Positions 24,214-32,515 of a DNA stretch of 64,000 bases are shown one piece after another (position 1 is the stretch's first letter; each line of letters starts with the position of its first letter). The notes under the pieces were generated by a model. The model worked only from the letters and a program-made list of their open reading frames with translations. It searched no databases and had not been told where the DNA came from. Source of the stretch: Roseiarcus sp963832305. Its GTDB lineage: Bacteria > Pseudomonadota > Alphaproteobacteria > Rhizobiales > Beijerinckiaceae. Position numbers and translations under genes: made by a program. The stretch covers positions 1-64,000 of the forward strand of contig CAWHTU010000021.1 of the NCBI GenBank assembly GCA_963832305.1, in the 5' to 3' direction.

Positions 24214-24702
24214 TCAAGAGAGGCGATTCTTGAGGTCGCCAATTTCGCGCCCCACCAGATCAGCGCCGGCGGGACCGCGCATCTGGTCGGTAAGAACGAT
24301 TTCCGCAGCCTTGGCGGCATGGTCCGCGGCGGCGGCGCGCACCTCCGCGGTCGCCTGGGCTTCCGCGAGCGCGATCTTGTCTTCGGCCTGCCTGGTGCGC
24401 CGGGCAATGAATTCCTTCAAGCGCTCGGCGGCCTCAACGCCCAACTGCTCGGCTTGGGCGCGCGCCTCGGCGACGATTGCAGCAGCGTTGGCTTCCGCTT
24501 CGGCGGTCTTCTTCTCGAAGCTCGCCAGCAGCGCGGTCGCCTCTTCCCGCAACTTCGCCGCCTGGGCAAGCTCGGCGGCGATCGCTTCGCCGCGCGCATC
24601 GAGCGCCTTCAGAATCATGCGATGAGCGCCGAAATAAATGAGGACGCCAACGAAGACGAGGAACCCGAGAAGGACAAAGAACTCGGCGTCGAATTCCATC
24701 AT
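24214..24702 (-). CDS. atpF: ATP synthase F0 subunit b
   Basis: 162 residues of the peripheral stalk of F1F0 ATP synthase. One N-terminal membrane helix (FFVLLGFLVFVGVLIYFGAHRMI) is followed by a long Ala/Glu-rich coiled coil (about residues 35-140). The start overlaps the end of the b' gene by 4 bases. It is the last gene of the F0 cluster atpI-atpB-atpE-atpF'-atpF; the F1 genes are not in this window, as in many alphaproteobacteria. Confidence 0.92.
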   Translation of the reverse strand: MMEFDAEFFVLLGFLVFVGVLIYFGAHRMILKALDARGEAIAAELAQAAKLREEATALLASFEKKTAEAEANAAAIVAEARAQAEQLGVEAAERLKEFIARRTRQAEDKIALAEAQATAEVRAAAADHAAKAAEIVLTDQMRGPAGADLVGREIGDLKNRLS

Positions 24703-25274
24703 GCGGCTCCGCTGAGCGCCTTGGCCGAATTGACCGCAGCGGCGACCGCCGCCGGATCGGCCGGGCGCCCCGCCAGGCGCTCGACAATCGCCGCGGCAGC
24801 CTCGCGCGCGATCTCGGCGACATTGCTCATAGCCTCGGAGCGCTTCGTAGCGATCTCGCGCTCGGAGACGGCCAGTTTGGCCGCGAGCTCGTCCTCGAGC
24901 ACCTTTCGCTTGGCCTGGGCGTCGGCTGCGGCGGCGTCACGCGCCGCCTGGGCCACGGTCTGCGCCTTCGCGCGCGCCTCGGCCAATGTTTTTTCGTGCG
25001 CGGCCGCGGCCGCGTCGGCCCTCTGCTGCATCGCGGTCGCCTCGTCGAGGTCGCGCGCGATTTGCTTCTTGCGCTCGTCGATCACCGCCCCGAGCTGCGG
25101 CAAGCCGCGCTTGGACATGTACCAGTAGAGGAACCCGAACGCGATCGCGAACCAGACGAGCTGCGAGGGAAACGTGCTCGGGTCGAACGGCGGAAAGTTC
25201 GCATGCGCGCCGCCTTGCTGACCGACCTGCGTCTGAGTTGTGTCGGCGGGCGTCGATTGCGCGGGCTGTGCCAT
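24699..25274 (-). CDS. atpF': ATP synthase F0 subunit b'
   Basis: 191 residues, the second, diverged b-type stalk subunit found in photosynthetic bacteria and many alphaproteobacteria. A Gln/Thr-rich N-terminus (to about residue 35) precedes one membrane helix (SQLVWFAIAFGFLYWYMSK), then PQLGAVIDERKKQIARDLDEA and a long charged, Ala-rich coiled coil. It pairs with subunit b in the heterodimeric stalk. Overlaps atpF by 4 bases and follows atpE by 81 bases. Confidence 0.92.
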   Translation of the reverse strand: MAQPAQSTPADTTQTQVGQQGGAHANFPPFDPSTFPSQLVWFAIAFGFLYWYMSKRGLPQLGAVIDERKKQIARDLDEATAMQQRADAAAAAHEKTLAEARAKAQTVAQAARDAAAADAQAKRKVLEDELAAKLAVSEREIATKRSEAMSNVAEIAREAAAAIVERLAGRPADPAAVAAAVNSAKALSGAA

Positions 25275-25355
25275 TGCGGATCCTTAGGAAGGGTAAGGAA
25301 CCGGGAAGGCGCTGCGCGCGCCTCCCCTTCGAGCATCGGAACGAAGTCTCAAGCG

Positions 25356-25595
25356 TCAAACCGCGAACAGCAAGAGGAATGCGATCAGAAGGGCGAAAAT
25401 GCCCAGCGCTTCGGTCACCGCGAACCCAAAGATCAGGCGGCCGAATTGGCCTTCGACGGCCGACGGATTGCGCAGCGCGCCGTTCAGGAACTGGCCGAAC
25501 AGCGTGCCGACGCCAATGCCGGCGGCGCCCGTTCCGATCGCGGCGAGGCCCGCGCCAACATATTTGGCGGCGATGGCGAGCTCATGCGGTTCCAT
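25356..25595 (-). CDS. atpE: ATP synthase F0 subunit c
   Basis: A 79-residue hairpin of two membrane helices that forms the proton-driven rotor ring. The first helix carries the packing motif GTGAAGIGVG (21-30), the loop has RNPSAVEGQ, and the proton-binding carboxylate is Glu62 in VTEALGIFALL. These are the standard alphaproteobacterial c-subunit features; nothing suggests sodium specificity. Located between atpB and atpF'. Confidence 0.95.
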   Translation of the reverse strand: MEPHELAIAAKYVGAGLAAIGTGAAGIGVGTLFGQFLNGALRNPSAVEGQFGRLIFGFAVTEALGIFALLIAFLLLFAV

Positions 25596-25642
25596 TCGGT
25601 ACTCCTATTTCGCTGGCGAAAATTCGTTTTTTCGGGTTGGCG

Positions 25643-26410
25643 TCAGTGACCGGGGTGAAGCGCGTCGTTGAGGTACATGCAGGTCAGCATGGCGAACACG
25701 TAGGCCTGCAGGAACACGACCAGGAGTTCGAGGGCGTCAAGCCCGACGGTCGCGACAAAGGGCAAGACGGCGAGCGCCTTGACCGCCGCGCCGGCCCCGA
25801 GCAGCATCACCACGAAACTGCCGAACACATTGAGCGTGATATGCCCGGCGAGCATGTTGGCGAACAGGCGCACCGAATGGCTGACCGGGCGCGACAGGAA
25901 CGAAACGATCTCGATCGCCACCACCAGCGGCAGAATATAGATCGGGACGCCCGGCGGGACGAACAGCTTGAAGAAGTGGACGCCGTGCTCGCGCAGGCCG
26001 ATTACGATGACGGTCAAGAAAACCATCAGCGCCAGGGCGGCGGTGATCACGATATGGCTGGTCACCGCCATAGAATAGGGGATGAAGCCGATCAGGTTGG
26101 CGAGCAGGACGAAAAAGAAGATCGAGAACACGAACGGGAAAAACCGCATGCCCGCCTCGCCGGCGGCGGAGCGCACCATGCCCGCGATGAACTCGTAAGC
26201 CATTTCGGCCATGGCCTGCATGCGGCCGGGCACGCCGGGGCCGCCGCGCGCTCCGAGCGCGACCAGAAGGCAGGTGATCGCCACCGCCAGCAGCATATAG
26301 AGGCCGGAATTGGTCAGCGAGACGTCGTGGCCTGCGACCTGAATCGAGACGACCGGGTGAATGGAGAATTGTTGGATCGGATCGATCGCCGGTCCCGACT
26401 CTGTCGCCAC
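25643..26410 (-). CDS. atpB: ATP synthase F0 subunit a
   Basis: 255 residues with five to six membrane helices; the stator half-channel subunit. The essential arginine is in SHSVRLFANMLAGH and the conserved C-terminal LELLVVFLQAYVFAMLTCMYLNDA helix is complete. The N-terminus DPIQQFSIHPVVSIQVAGHD is typical. Starts 5 bases after atpI, so they are co-transcribed. Confidence 0.95.
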   Translation of the reverse strand: MATESGPAIDPIQQFSIHPVVSIQVAGHDVSLTNSGLYMLLAVAITCLLVALGARGGPGVPGRMQAMAEMAYEFIAGMVRSAAGEAGMRFFPFVFSIFFFVLLANLIGFIPYSMAVTSHIVITAALALMVFLTVIVIGLREHGVHFFKLFVPPGVPIYILPLVVAIEIVSFLSRPVSHSVRLFANMLAGHITLNVFGSFVVMLLGAGAAVKALAVLPFVATVGLDALELLVVFLQAYVFAMLTCMYLNDALHPGH

Positions 26411-26415
26411 GTCCT

Positions 26416-26880
26416 CTAGTCCTCGTCGTCGTCCGCCACGCCGGCGGCTCCGCGCCCCCCCAACGAGGCGTCCCGTTCGGCCCCGGAAGCCGAGCGCCGC
26501 ACGTCTTTATCCGGCGACTCTGGGCGAGACAAGGGCGAATTGCGGTTGACTGACGCCGCTTTGGGCGAAGTCAGCCGAATCACGTTCCACACCCCCGCTG
26601 CGACGCCGATGAGGAAAAATACAATCATGAACGCAGGCTTAGTGCCCAGGCCGCGGTCGAGGGCCCAGCCGATCCCCACCCCGACGATGACGGCCGAGAC
26701 GAACTCGCTGCCGGCTCGCAAGCCAAGCGACATCGCCGACCCGACCCCGTCCGGCTTCACCTCCCGCTTGGGCTCGGGAGCGCGCGGCGGAGCAGCCCGG
26801 CCCCTGAGCTCGCCTGACAGCCGATCGAGGCGCGCGCGCAGCGCCGCCGGGTCGTCGGGATCTTCAGGGTCCGAAGCCAT
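26416..26880 (-). CDS. atpI: AtpI family F0 assembly protein
   Basis: 154 residues with two membrane helices (EFVSAVIVGVGIGWALDRGLG and PAFMIVFFLIGVAAGVWNVIRL), preceded by a charged Pro/Arg-rich cytosolic region and followed by a Ser-rich tail. AtpI proteins assist c-ring assembly or magnesium supply and head the F0 operon. The 132 bases upstream separate it from the divergent DUF1345 gene and should contain promoters for both directions. Confidence 0.88.
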   Translation of the reverse strand: MASDPEDPDDPAALRARLDRLSGELRGRAAPPRAPEPKREVKPDGVGSAMSLGLRAGSEFVSAVIVGVGIGWALDRGLGTKPAFMIVFFLIGVAAGVWNVIRLTSPKAASVNRNSPLSRPESPDKDVRRSASGAERDASLGGRGAAGVADDDED

Positions 26881-27012
26881 CGTTTCATGCCTAGCTTTTG
26901 GGCTCAGGATGCTAGCATTGGCGCGCGGGGGCGATAAGGGCGAGGTTCAGCGCTTGACCTGCCCTGGCGCCTGGCGCAAGGCGGGCCCCGTCCCAACCCG
27001 AACGGCTCCCTC

Positions 27013-27768
27013 ATGCCGAAATCGCCTTCCCCGCCAAAAACCGACAGGGCGTCCGGACCCTCGTCCAAATCGCCGTCCTCGCCACCTGCCGGAGGGCCGA
27101 TCGGAAAGGCTTCTACCGGATTCTGGAAGACCTTTGCGCACAGGCCGCGGCTCCTCATGGGAGCGGCCCTGATGATCGCGTCCTACATCGCTTTGCAGCT
27201 CGGCGTTGATATCCACGAGGCGACGCGGCTCCTCATCGCCTGGAACGTCGGGGCATGGGCCTTCCTCATGCTGATTCTGCACATGGCCATGGACCCGAGG
27301 CGCGACGCGCGCGTCCAGTCGCGGCCCGAGGACGAGAACCAGTGGGTCCTGGTGGTCTTAGGCGTCGTCGCAGCGGTCGCCGCCATCGCCGCGATCGTCT
27401 GGGAGCTCGGCCCGGTGAAGAACATGAGCGGCTGGCCGAAGGCCGGGCATCTCGCACTGGTCGGCTTGACTGTGCTCAGCGCCTGGACCTTCCTGCAGGT
27501 GATGTTCGGGCTGCATTACGCCGGCGTCTACTTCAAACCCAAGAAGGGCGGGATTCACGCCGGCCTCGAGTTTCCGGCGACGCCCCAGCCGGGCTGGATG
27601 GAATTCTTTTACCAGGCCTTCGTCATCGGCTGCACCTTCGCCTCGTCCGACGTCAATGTGACGTCGATGCGGATGCGGCGGATCGTCGTCATTCAGGGCG
27701 CGGTCGGATTTTTCTTCAACGCCATTATCCTTGCGCTCACCATCAACGTCACCGCGAACCTCTTCTAG
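27013..27768 (+). CDS. DUF1345 family membrane protein
   Basis: 251 residues. A Ser/Pro/Lys-rich N-terminus of about 40 residues precedes four to five membrane helices (LLMGAALMIASYIAL, GAWAFLMLILHMAM, WVLVVLGVVAAVAAIAAIVWEL, VGLTVLSAWTFLQVMFGLHY, VGFFFNAIILALTINV). The DUF1345 marks are FGLHYAGVYF, the GLEFP segment and FAVIGCTFASSDVNVTS-like GCTFASSDVNV. The function of the family is unknown. Divergent from atpI; hisS starts 32 bases after its end, so it may share hisS transcription. Confidence 0.82.
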   Translation: MPKSPSPPKTDRASGPSSKSPSSPPAGGPIGKASTGFWKTFAHRPRLLMGAALMIASYIALQLGVDIHEATRLLIAWNVGAWAFLMLILHMAMDPRRDARVQSRPEDENQWVLVVLGVVAAVAAIAAIVWELGPVKNMSGWPKAGHLALVGLTVLSAWTFLQVMFGLHYAGVYFKPKKGGIHAGLEFPATPQPGWMEFFYQAFVIGCTFASSDVNVTSMRMRRIVVIQGAVGFFFNAIILALTINVTANLF

Positions 27769-27800
27769 CCGCCGCGCTAGCTGCCGGATATAGAGCCGCA

Positions 27801-29388
27801 ATGACCGAAACCGACGTTTCCCTTGTCCGCGCCGCGCTGCCGCGCGGGTTCGCCGACCGCGACCAGTCCGATATCGCCGCCGCCGATGCGATGATGGCGA
27901 AGATCCGCGAGGTCTACGCGCTTTACGGCTTCGAGGCGGTCGAGACGCCGTTCGTCGAATACACCGAGGCGCTCGGCAAGTTCCTGCCCGACCAGGACCG
28001 GCCGAACGAGGGCGTGTTCTCGTTCAAGGACGACGACGAGCAATGGCTCTCGCTGCGCTACGACCTGACCGCGCCGCTCGCCCGCTATGTCGCCGAGAAC
28101 TACGACCGGCTGCCCAAGCCCTATCGCTCCTATCGCGCCGGCTGGGTGTTCCGCAACGAAAAGCCGGGGCCGGGCCGCTTCCGCCAGTTCATGCAGTTCG
28201 ACGCCGACACGGTCGGCGCAGCGTCACCGGCCGCGGACGCCGAAATCTGCATGATGGCCGCCGACGTAATGGAGGCGGTCGGCGTCAAGCGCGGCGACTA
28301 TGTGATCAAGGTCAACAACCGCAAGGTGCTCGATGGGGTGATGGAGGCCATCGGGCTCGGCGGCGACGAGAACGCCGGACGGAGACTGACGGTGCTTAGG
28401 GCGGTCGACAAGCTCGACCGGCTTGGCCCCGAGGGCGTGCGGGCGCTGCTGGGTCGCGGGCGAAAGGACGAGAGCGGCGATTTCACCAAGGGGGCGGGAC
28501 TTGAGGAGACGAGCATCGAGCGGGTGCTCGCCCTTCTGAGTGGGGCCCTCGACTTCGTAACCAATCCGGGCGACGGGACAGTGCAGTTTGGCGACGGCGT
28601 CAAAGGCCAGCGGCCCGGGGCCGGAGGAGGCGTCGCCAGCAGCTATCGGACAGGGTCGGGCGCCCGTGGCGGCGCTTCGGGCGACGGCGTCAAGGATGAG
28701 GGACTGAAGGAGCTCGCGCTGATCGAGGCGACCGTTCGAGCTGCCGGCTACGGCCCTGATCGCATTCGCATCGACCCCTCGGTCGTGCGTGGGCTCGAAT
28801 ATTACACCGGCCCCGTCTTCGAGGCCGAACTCACGTTCGAGACGCCGGGCGAGGACGGGCAGGCCGATCCGCTTCGGCTCGGTCGGCGGCGGCGGACGCT
28901 ATGACGGCCTTGTGGCGCGATTCCGCGCCGAGCCGGTTCCGGCGACCGGCTTTTCGATCGGCGTGTCGCGCCTGCTTGCGGCTTTGCGCGCGATCAAGAG
29001 CCCGATCGTCGCGCAGGCGGAAACTCCCGGTCCCGTCGTCGTCCTCGCGCTCGACCGCGACGACGCCTCGATGGCCAACTATCAGCGGCTGGTCGCGCGC
29101 CTGCGCAATGCGGGCGTCCCGGCCGAACTCTATCTCGGCGCGGGCGGCATGAACGCGCAGCTCAAATACGCCGACCGGCGCCGGAGCCGCGTCGCCGTCA
29201 TCCAGGGCTCGAACGAGCGCGACGCGCCTGGCGGCCCGCAGGTCACGATCCGCGACCTCAAGCTCGGGGCCGAACTCGCGAAATCGACCAAGGACCGCGC
29301 CGACTATCTCGAACTGCGCCAGCGCGCCCAATTCGCCGCGCCCGAGGCCGATCTGGTCAGCCGTGTGCGCGAGGTGCTGGCGCGGTAG
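27801..29388 (+). pseudogene. hisS: Histidyl-tRNA synthetase, single-base frameshift
   Basis: Class II aminoacyl-tRNA synthetase that charges tRNA-His. Motif 1/2 regions (LRYDLTAPLARYVA, RAGWVFRNEKPGPGRFRQF) and GLEYYTG read from the ATG at 27801 up to residue 354 (EDGQ). The next motif, PIRFGSVGGGGRYDGL, and the anticodon-binding domain continue in the +1 frame from 28864 to 29388. Removing one G at 28862-28863 restores the family sequence exactly. The gene is essential, so a sequence error is more likely than a true mutation. Residues about 252-300 form a Gly/Ser-rich insert between HisRS blocks, with GDGVKGQ and GDGVKDE repeats. Confidence 0.9.
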
Positions 29389-29396
29389 AAAGTCCG

Positions 29397-29441
29397 CGCT
29401 GCTGTAGGGCCGGGTCGTTGACCCCGCGCCTTACAGCAGCG
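29397..29441 (+). terminator. Long imperfect hairpin after hisS
   Basis: CGCTGCTGTA (29397-29406) pairs with TACAGCAGCG (29432-29441), and an inner GGGTC/GACCC stem (29412-29416, 29420-29424) closes on a GTT loop. It begins 9 bases after the hisS stop codon. There is no clear T-run after it, so a terminator role is inferred from position and stem strength. Confidence 0.5.
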
Positions 29442-29562
29442 GGTGGCGCGGAAATAGGCAATCCAGCCGCCTGTCTACTATCTATGCATGTGAAAATATA
29501 GCTCTCATTAACCGGATCAAAAGCCGGAAGTGCGACATTCAGGCGATTGGGGAGGAAAGTCG

Positions 29563-30312
29563 ATGCGATTCGCTTCGATTGCGCTCCAGACGCTCCAGAT
29601 TCTGGCCTTTTCCGCCGCCTTTGCCGATCCTCGCGATTTCGCCGGGCCTCGAAGCGACGGCGCCGATCTCGACCATATTCGGCGCATCATGTCTCCCCAC
29701 ATCGAGGGCGACCGGCTCATCATCGAGGGAAGGATCGATTCCCATATCTACGACTATATCCAGTATGAGGCGGCCAGGGTCGCCGCGGTGAGGGTGATCG
29801 ACCTCGACTCCCTCGGCGGCAACGCGGAATGGGCGCTGATGATCGCGCGCAAGGTCAAGGAGCTCGGCAAGACGACGGAGCTGCGTTCCCAGCACTATTG
29901 CGCGAGCGCCTGCGTCGCGATCTTCGCCGCCGGACGCGAGCGGATGGCCGCCGAAGATACCTGGATCGGCATTCATGGCGCGCGCCTGGGGCCGGGCTAC
30001 ACGACGAATTTCGAGGGCTTCTGTTTCGAAGATCTCGAGGGGGGGATGGCGTTCGAGCCGCGCAAGAGGGGCTGCCGGGAGTTCCTGAATCACTGGTACG
30101 ACGTGACGCTGGCGAGCACCAACGAAGCCTTCGACCTCATGGAATCAAACGGCGTCTCGCCGGAATTGCGCGAGACCTACTTCTCGATGCCCGACGATCC
30201 GGGATGGCCGGCTCAGATGAACGCCATTCGCAAGCCCGACTGGCCACTCAAGGCCGCTGACGCGGTGAAATACAACCTCGTGACCAAGCTATTGGCGAAG
30301 ACCAACTTCTAG
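29563..30312 (+). CDS. ClpP/crotonase-fold secreted protein (COG3904-like)
   Basis: 249 residues from the ATG at 29563 (GGAGGAAAG upstream). A signal peptide (FASIALQTLQILAFSAAFA) suggests periplasmic location. The ClpP-like core has IDLDSLGGNAEWALMIARKV, HYCASACVAIFAAG with Ser115 at the nucleophile position between Cys113 and Cys117, and IGIHGARLG with His138. The same CASAC/His arrangement occurs in the 409-residue protein at 15156, so they are divergent paralogs in fold. Peptidase activity is possible but not shown. Confidence 0.72.
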   Translation: MRFASIALQTLQILAFSAAFADPRDFAGPRSDGADLDHIRRIMSPHIEGDRLIIEGRIDSHIYDYIQYEAARVAAVRVIDLDSLGGNAEWALMIARKVKELGKTTELRSQHYCASACVAIFAAGRERMAAEDTWIGIHGARLGPGYTTNFEGFCFEDLEGGMAFEPRKRGCREFLNHWYDVTLASTNEAFDLMESNGVSPELRETYFSMPDDPGWPAQMNAIRKPDWPLKAADAVKYNLVTKLLAKTNF

Positions 30313-30672
30313 GGCGAGTTTGCAGTCGACGCGTATGTCGCCGGCCCGGCGCGATGACGGCGCGGAGCGATTGGCGCGACAATCCATTGCGGAAAATCAG
30401 AATTCAGCGTAGTCTGCCTCCATGACCAATTCTGCCCCTCCCTCGCGCCAGGAGCGCGGGACCGCTCTCGCTCGCCTCGCGCGAGCAGAGCCCGGGAAAA
30501 AATCGTCCCCGCGTTCGCGCCGCGCAACCCATTGAAAAGTCAGGATTCCGACGAGAGAATCCAAACAATCCCAAGACAATCCAACCCGGACGGGCGGCGC
30601 CTTCGTCGTCAAACGGCCCCGCGCCCAAGAAAACCCAAACGGATCGCTCCGTCGGCGGCCGCGTCCGAGGCT
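30313..30672. other. 360-base stretch without a recognised gene
   Basis: Lies between the ends of the convergent ClpP-fold gene and tannase-type gene. It holds an imperfect GC-rich hairpin (30464-30475 with 30481-30491, one bulge) but no T-tract in either direction. Short open frames on both strands lack ribosome binding sites and family resemblance. Nothing else was seen. Confidence 0.5.
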
Positions 30673-32397
30673 CTAGGGAGCCGCGCATTCGAACGAGGCC
30701 GCCGACTCTGGGTCGCCGCCTGTGTAGCGCGCATATTTCGGCCACGGGCAGAGCGGGCGGGTTCGGTTCGCGCTCCAGGACGCCGGAGTCTCCTTGTTCA
30801 TCGAATCGACAGTGGCGATGATGCGATCCGGCGCCTTGCCTTTTTCGACCCAGTCCGTGAGCGCGGTCAGCGCGTCGAACTTGTCGAGCGCAAGGCCGGC
30901 GCTGCAGTGAGTCATGCCAGGCACGGCGAACAGGCGGACTTCCGCCTCGGCGTTGCCATCGAGATTGGCGTTGAGCCGGTCGTACCAGCGGATCGTGTCG
31001 TCGATCGAAAACACCGGGTCCGCCTGGCCGTGATAGATGATCATCTTGCGGCCGAGCTCGCGGAACCGGGCGAGCTTCGGGTCGTCGACGTCAGGCGGCG
31101 TCATGAACTCCATTGCCGACTCCGGGTAGGCGTCCGTCTTCGCGTAGATCTTCGGCGCGTCCTTGTCGAAATCGAATCCGAGAAGCGATTTCACGAGCGC
31201 GTCGGTCGAGCCGGCGACTGGGGTCGGCGGGGTGGTGAAAATGTACTGGAGCGAGGACGCCCCCATCGTCGCGATGATCGGATAGTGATCCCAGGGCGGG
31301 ATAGGACTCTCGACCTTCCATAGCCGCCAGTTGCCTGTTCCGACGCCACCGTCAACCGGCCAGTCGGAGTAGAGCTGTTCGCCTTTGGAATTGTGCGGTC
31401 CGGCGAAGCTCATCTCGAGCGCCTCCACCTTGGCTTTCGGCAGGCAGTCCGCAGTCGCGCCGGGAGCGCAAGTCAGGCTGTCGAAATTGAAGGCCTTCTG
31501 GCAGGCCGCGAGGTTCCCGGTCAGCCCGTCTTCGAGGCCGTCCAGCTTGTCGCAAGCGGCGATGACCTTGCGCGAAACGATCGCGGCGTCCTCGACCGTA
31601 ATCGACTTTCGGATGTCGGGATCGGCCTTGACGAACGCCTGCGCGTCCCACGCGTGCTGGATCGCCGCCCGCGGCAGGTCGAAGCCCGGATCGCCGACCA
31701 GGAAGCCGTCATAGGCCTCCGGCATCCGCGTCGCCGCCACCATCGCATGGCGTCCTCCGTTCGAGCAGCCCATCATGTATGAAAAGTCGGGCTTGCGGCC
31801 GTAATGGGCCGCGATGATCGCCTTGGCGATCGGCGCGAGCGTCATGTCGGCGGAATATCCATAGTCGCGCCGGGCCTGCGAATCGAGGCCAAAGGCCGCG
31901 CCGGCGGCGAGCCCGAGCGCTTTATTGGCAGGGTCAGCGCCGGGGTGGCCGGCGTCGGACGACAGCACGGCGTAGCCCCGCGCCAGGGCCGGCCTGCCGC
32001 CGGAAGCAAGCGCCCCCGGCCCGTCGCCTATGGCTGGGACCACCGCGCCGTCTCCGCCGCCGTTCTCCTGACTGAGGAACCGCCCGTTCCAGTCGATCGG
32101 AAGCCGCATCTCGAACCGGACTGCGTAGCGCTTGCCGTCGGCGCCGGTTCGATCGTTCAGATGGCCTTCGATGACACAGTGCGCCGCCAGGCCGTCGCCC
32201 GCCTCCTGCATCTTCGCCCCGTCGATGACGAGGCCGGGAATGGCGAGCGACTCGGAAGTGACTTTCGTGCAGCTCTCGCCTTGGGCGAACGTCGTGACTG
32301 GCGCGACAAGATCGAGCACAAGACCGGCGGCGACCGCGGCAAGAAGCAGGTTGCGCCGGCCGAATTTTCGTACGTCCGCCTCCGCCCCCGTCCGCAT
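30673..32397 (-). CDS. Tannase/feruloyl esterase family alpha/beta hydrolase
   Basis: 574 residues. The N-terminus FGRRNLLLAAVAAGLVLDL looks like a Tat or Sec signal with an RR pair, so export is expected. The family's CS-D-HC catalytic arrangement is intact: GCSNGGRH with Cys211-Ser212, the Asp in YHGQADPVFS, and GMTHC with adjacent His-Cys. Members hydrolyse galloyl or feruloyl esters from plant material. The ATG at 32397 (GGGAG upstream) is chosen over in-frame ATGs further up. A feruloyl-CoA synthase lies at 37991, consistent with using the released ferulate, though not in the same operon. Confidence 0.88.
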   Translation of the reverse strand: MRTGAEADVRKFGRRNLLLAAVAAGLVLDLVAPVTTFAQGESCTKVTSESLAIPGLVIDGAKMQEAGDGLAAHCVIEGHLNDRTGADGKRYAVRFEMRLPIDWNGRFLSQENGGGDGAVVPAIGDGPGALASGGRPALARGYAVLSSDAGHPGADPANKALGLAAGAAFGLDSQARRDYGYSADMTLAPIAKAIIAAHYGRKPDFSYMMGCSNGGRHAMVAATRMPEAYDGFLVGDPGFDLPRAAIQHAWDAQAFVKADPDIRKSITVEDAAIVSRKVIAACDKLDGLEDGLTGNLAACQKAFNFDSLTCAPGATADCLPKAKVEALEMSFAGPHNSKGEQLYSDWPVDGGVGTGNWRLWKVESPIPPWDHYPIIATMGASSLQYIFTTPPTPVAGSTDALVKSLLGFDFDKDAPKIYAKTDAYPESAMEFMTPPDVDDPKLARFRELGRKMIIYHGQADPVFSIDDTIRWYDRLNANLDGNAEAEVRLFAVPGMTHCSAGLALDKFDALTALTDWVEKGKAPDRIIATVDSMNKETPASWSANRTRPLCPWPKYARYTGGDPESAASFECAAP

Positions 32398-32515
32398 GCG
32401 CTGCTCCCTCGCGGCCGATTTCGCCATGCGCGATTGGCCGACGCTACAGAGATTCGCGCAATGCGCAAAGTCAAGCGAGCGTGCATCAGGATCGCGGCCA
32501 ACCGCGGCGTGGCAT

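Noticed and set aside
28855..28870. Programmed frameshift in hisS
   Set aside because: No slippery heptamer or downstream pseudoknot is evident, and HisRS is not known to use frameshifting; a one-base sequence error is simpler.
30464..30491. Hairpin between the convergent ClpP-fold and tannase genes as terminator
   Set aside because: The adjoining A-run is on the wrong side to act as a U-tract for either gene; the stem is imperfect.
30526..30539. 14-bp match (AACCCATTGAAAAG) to the reverse complement at 40025-40038
   Set aside because: Too short to be significant over this distance, not extended on either side, and the positions (3' of one gene, 5' of another) suggest no shared function.
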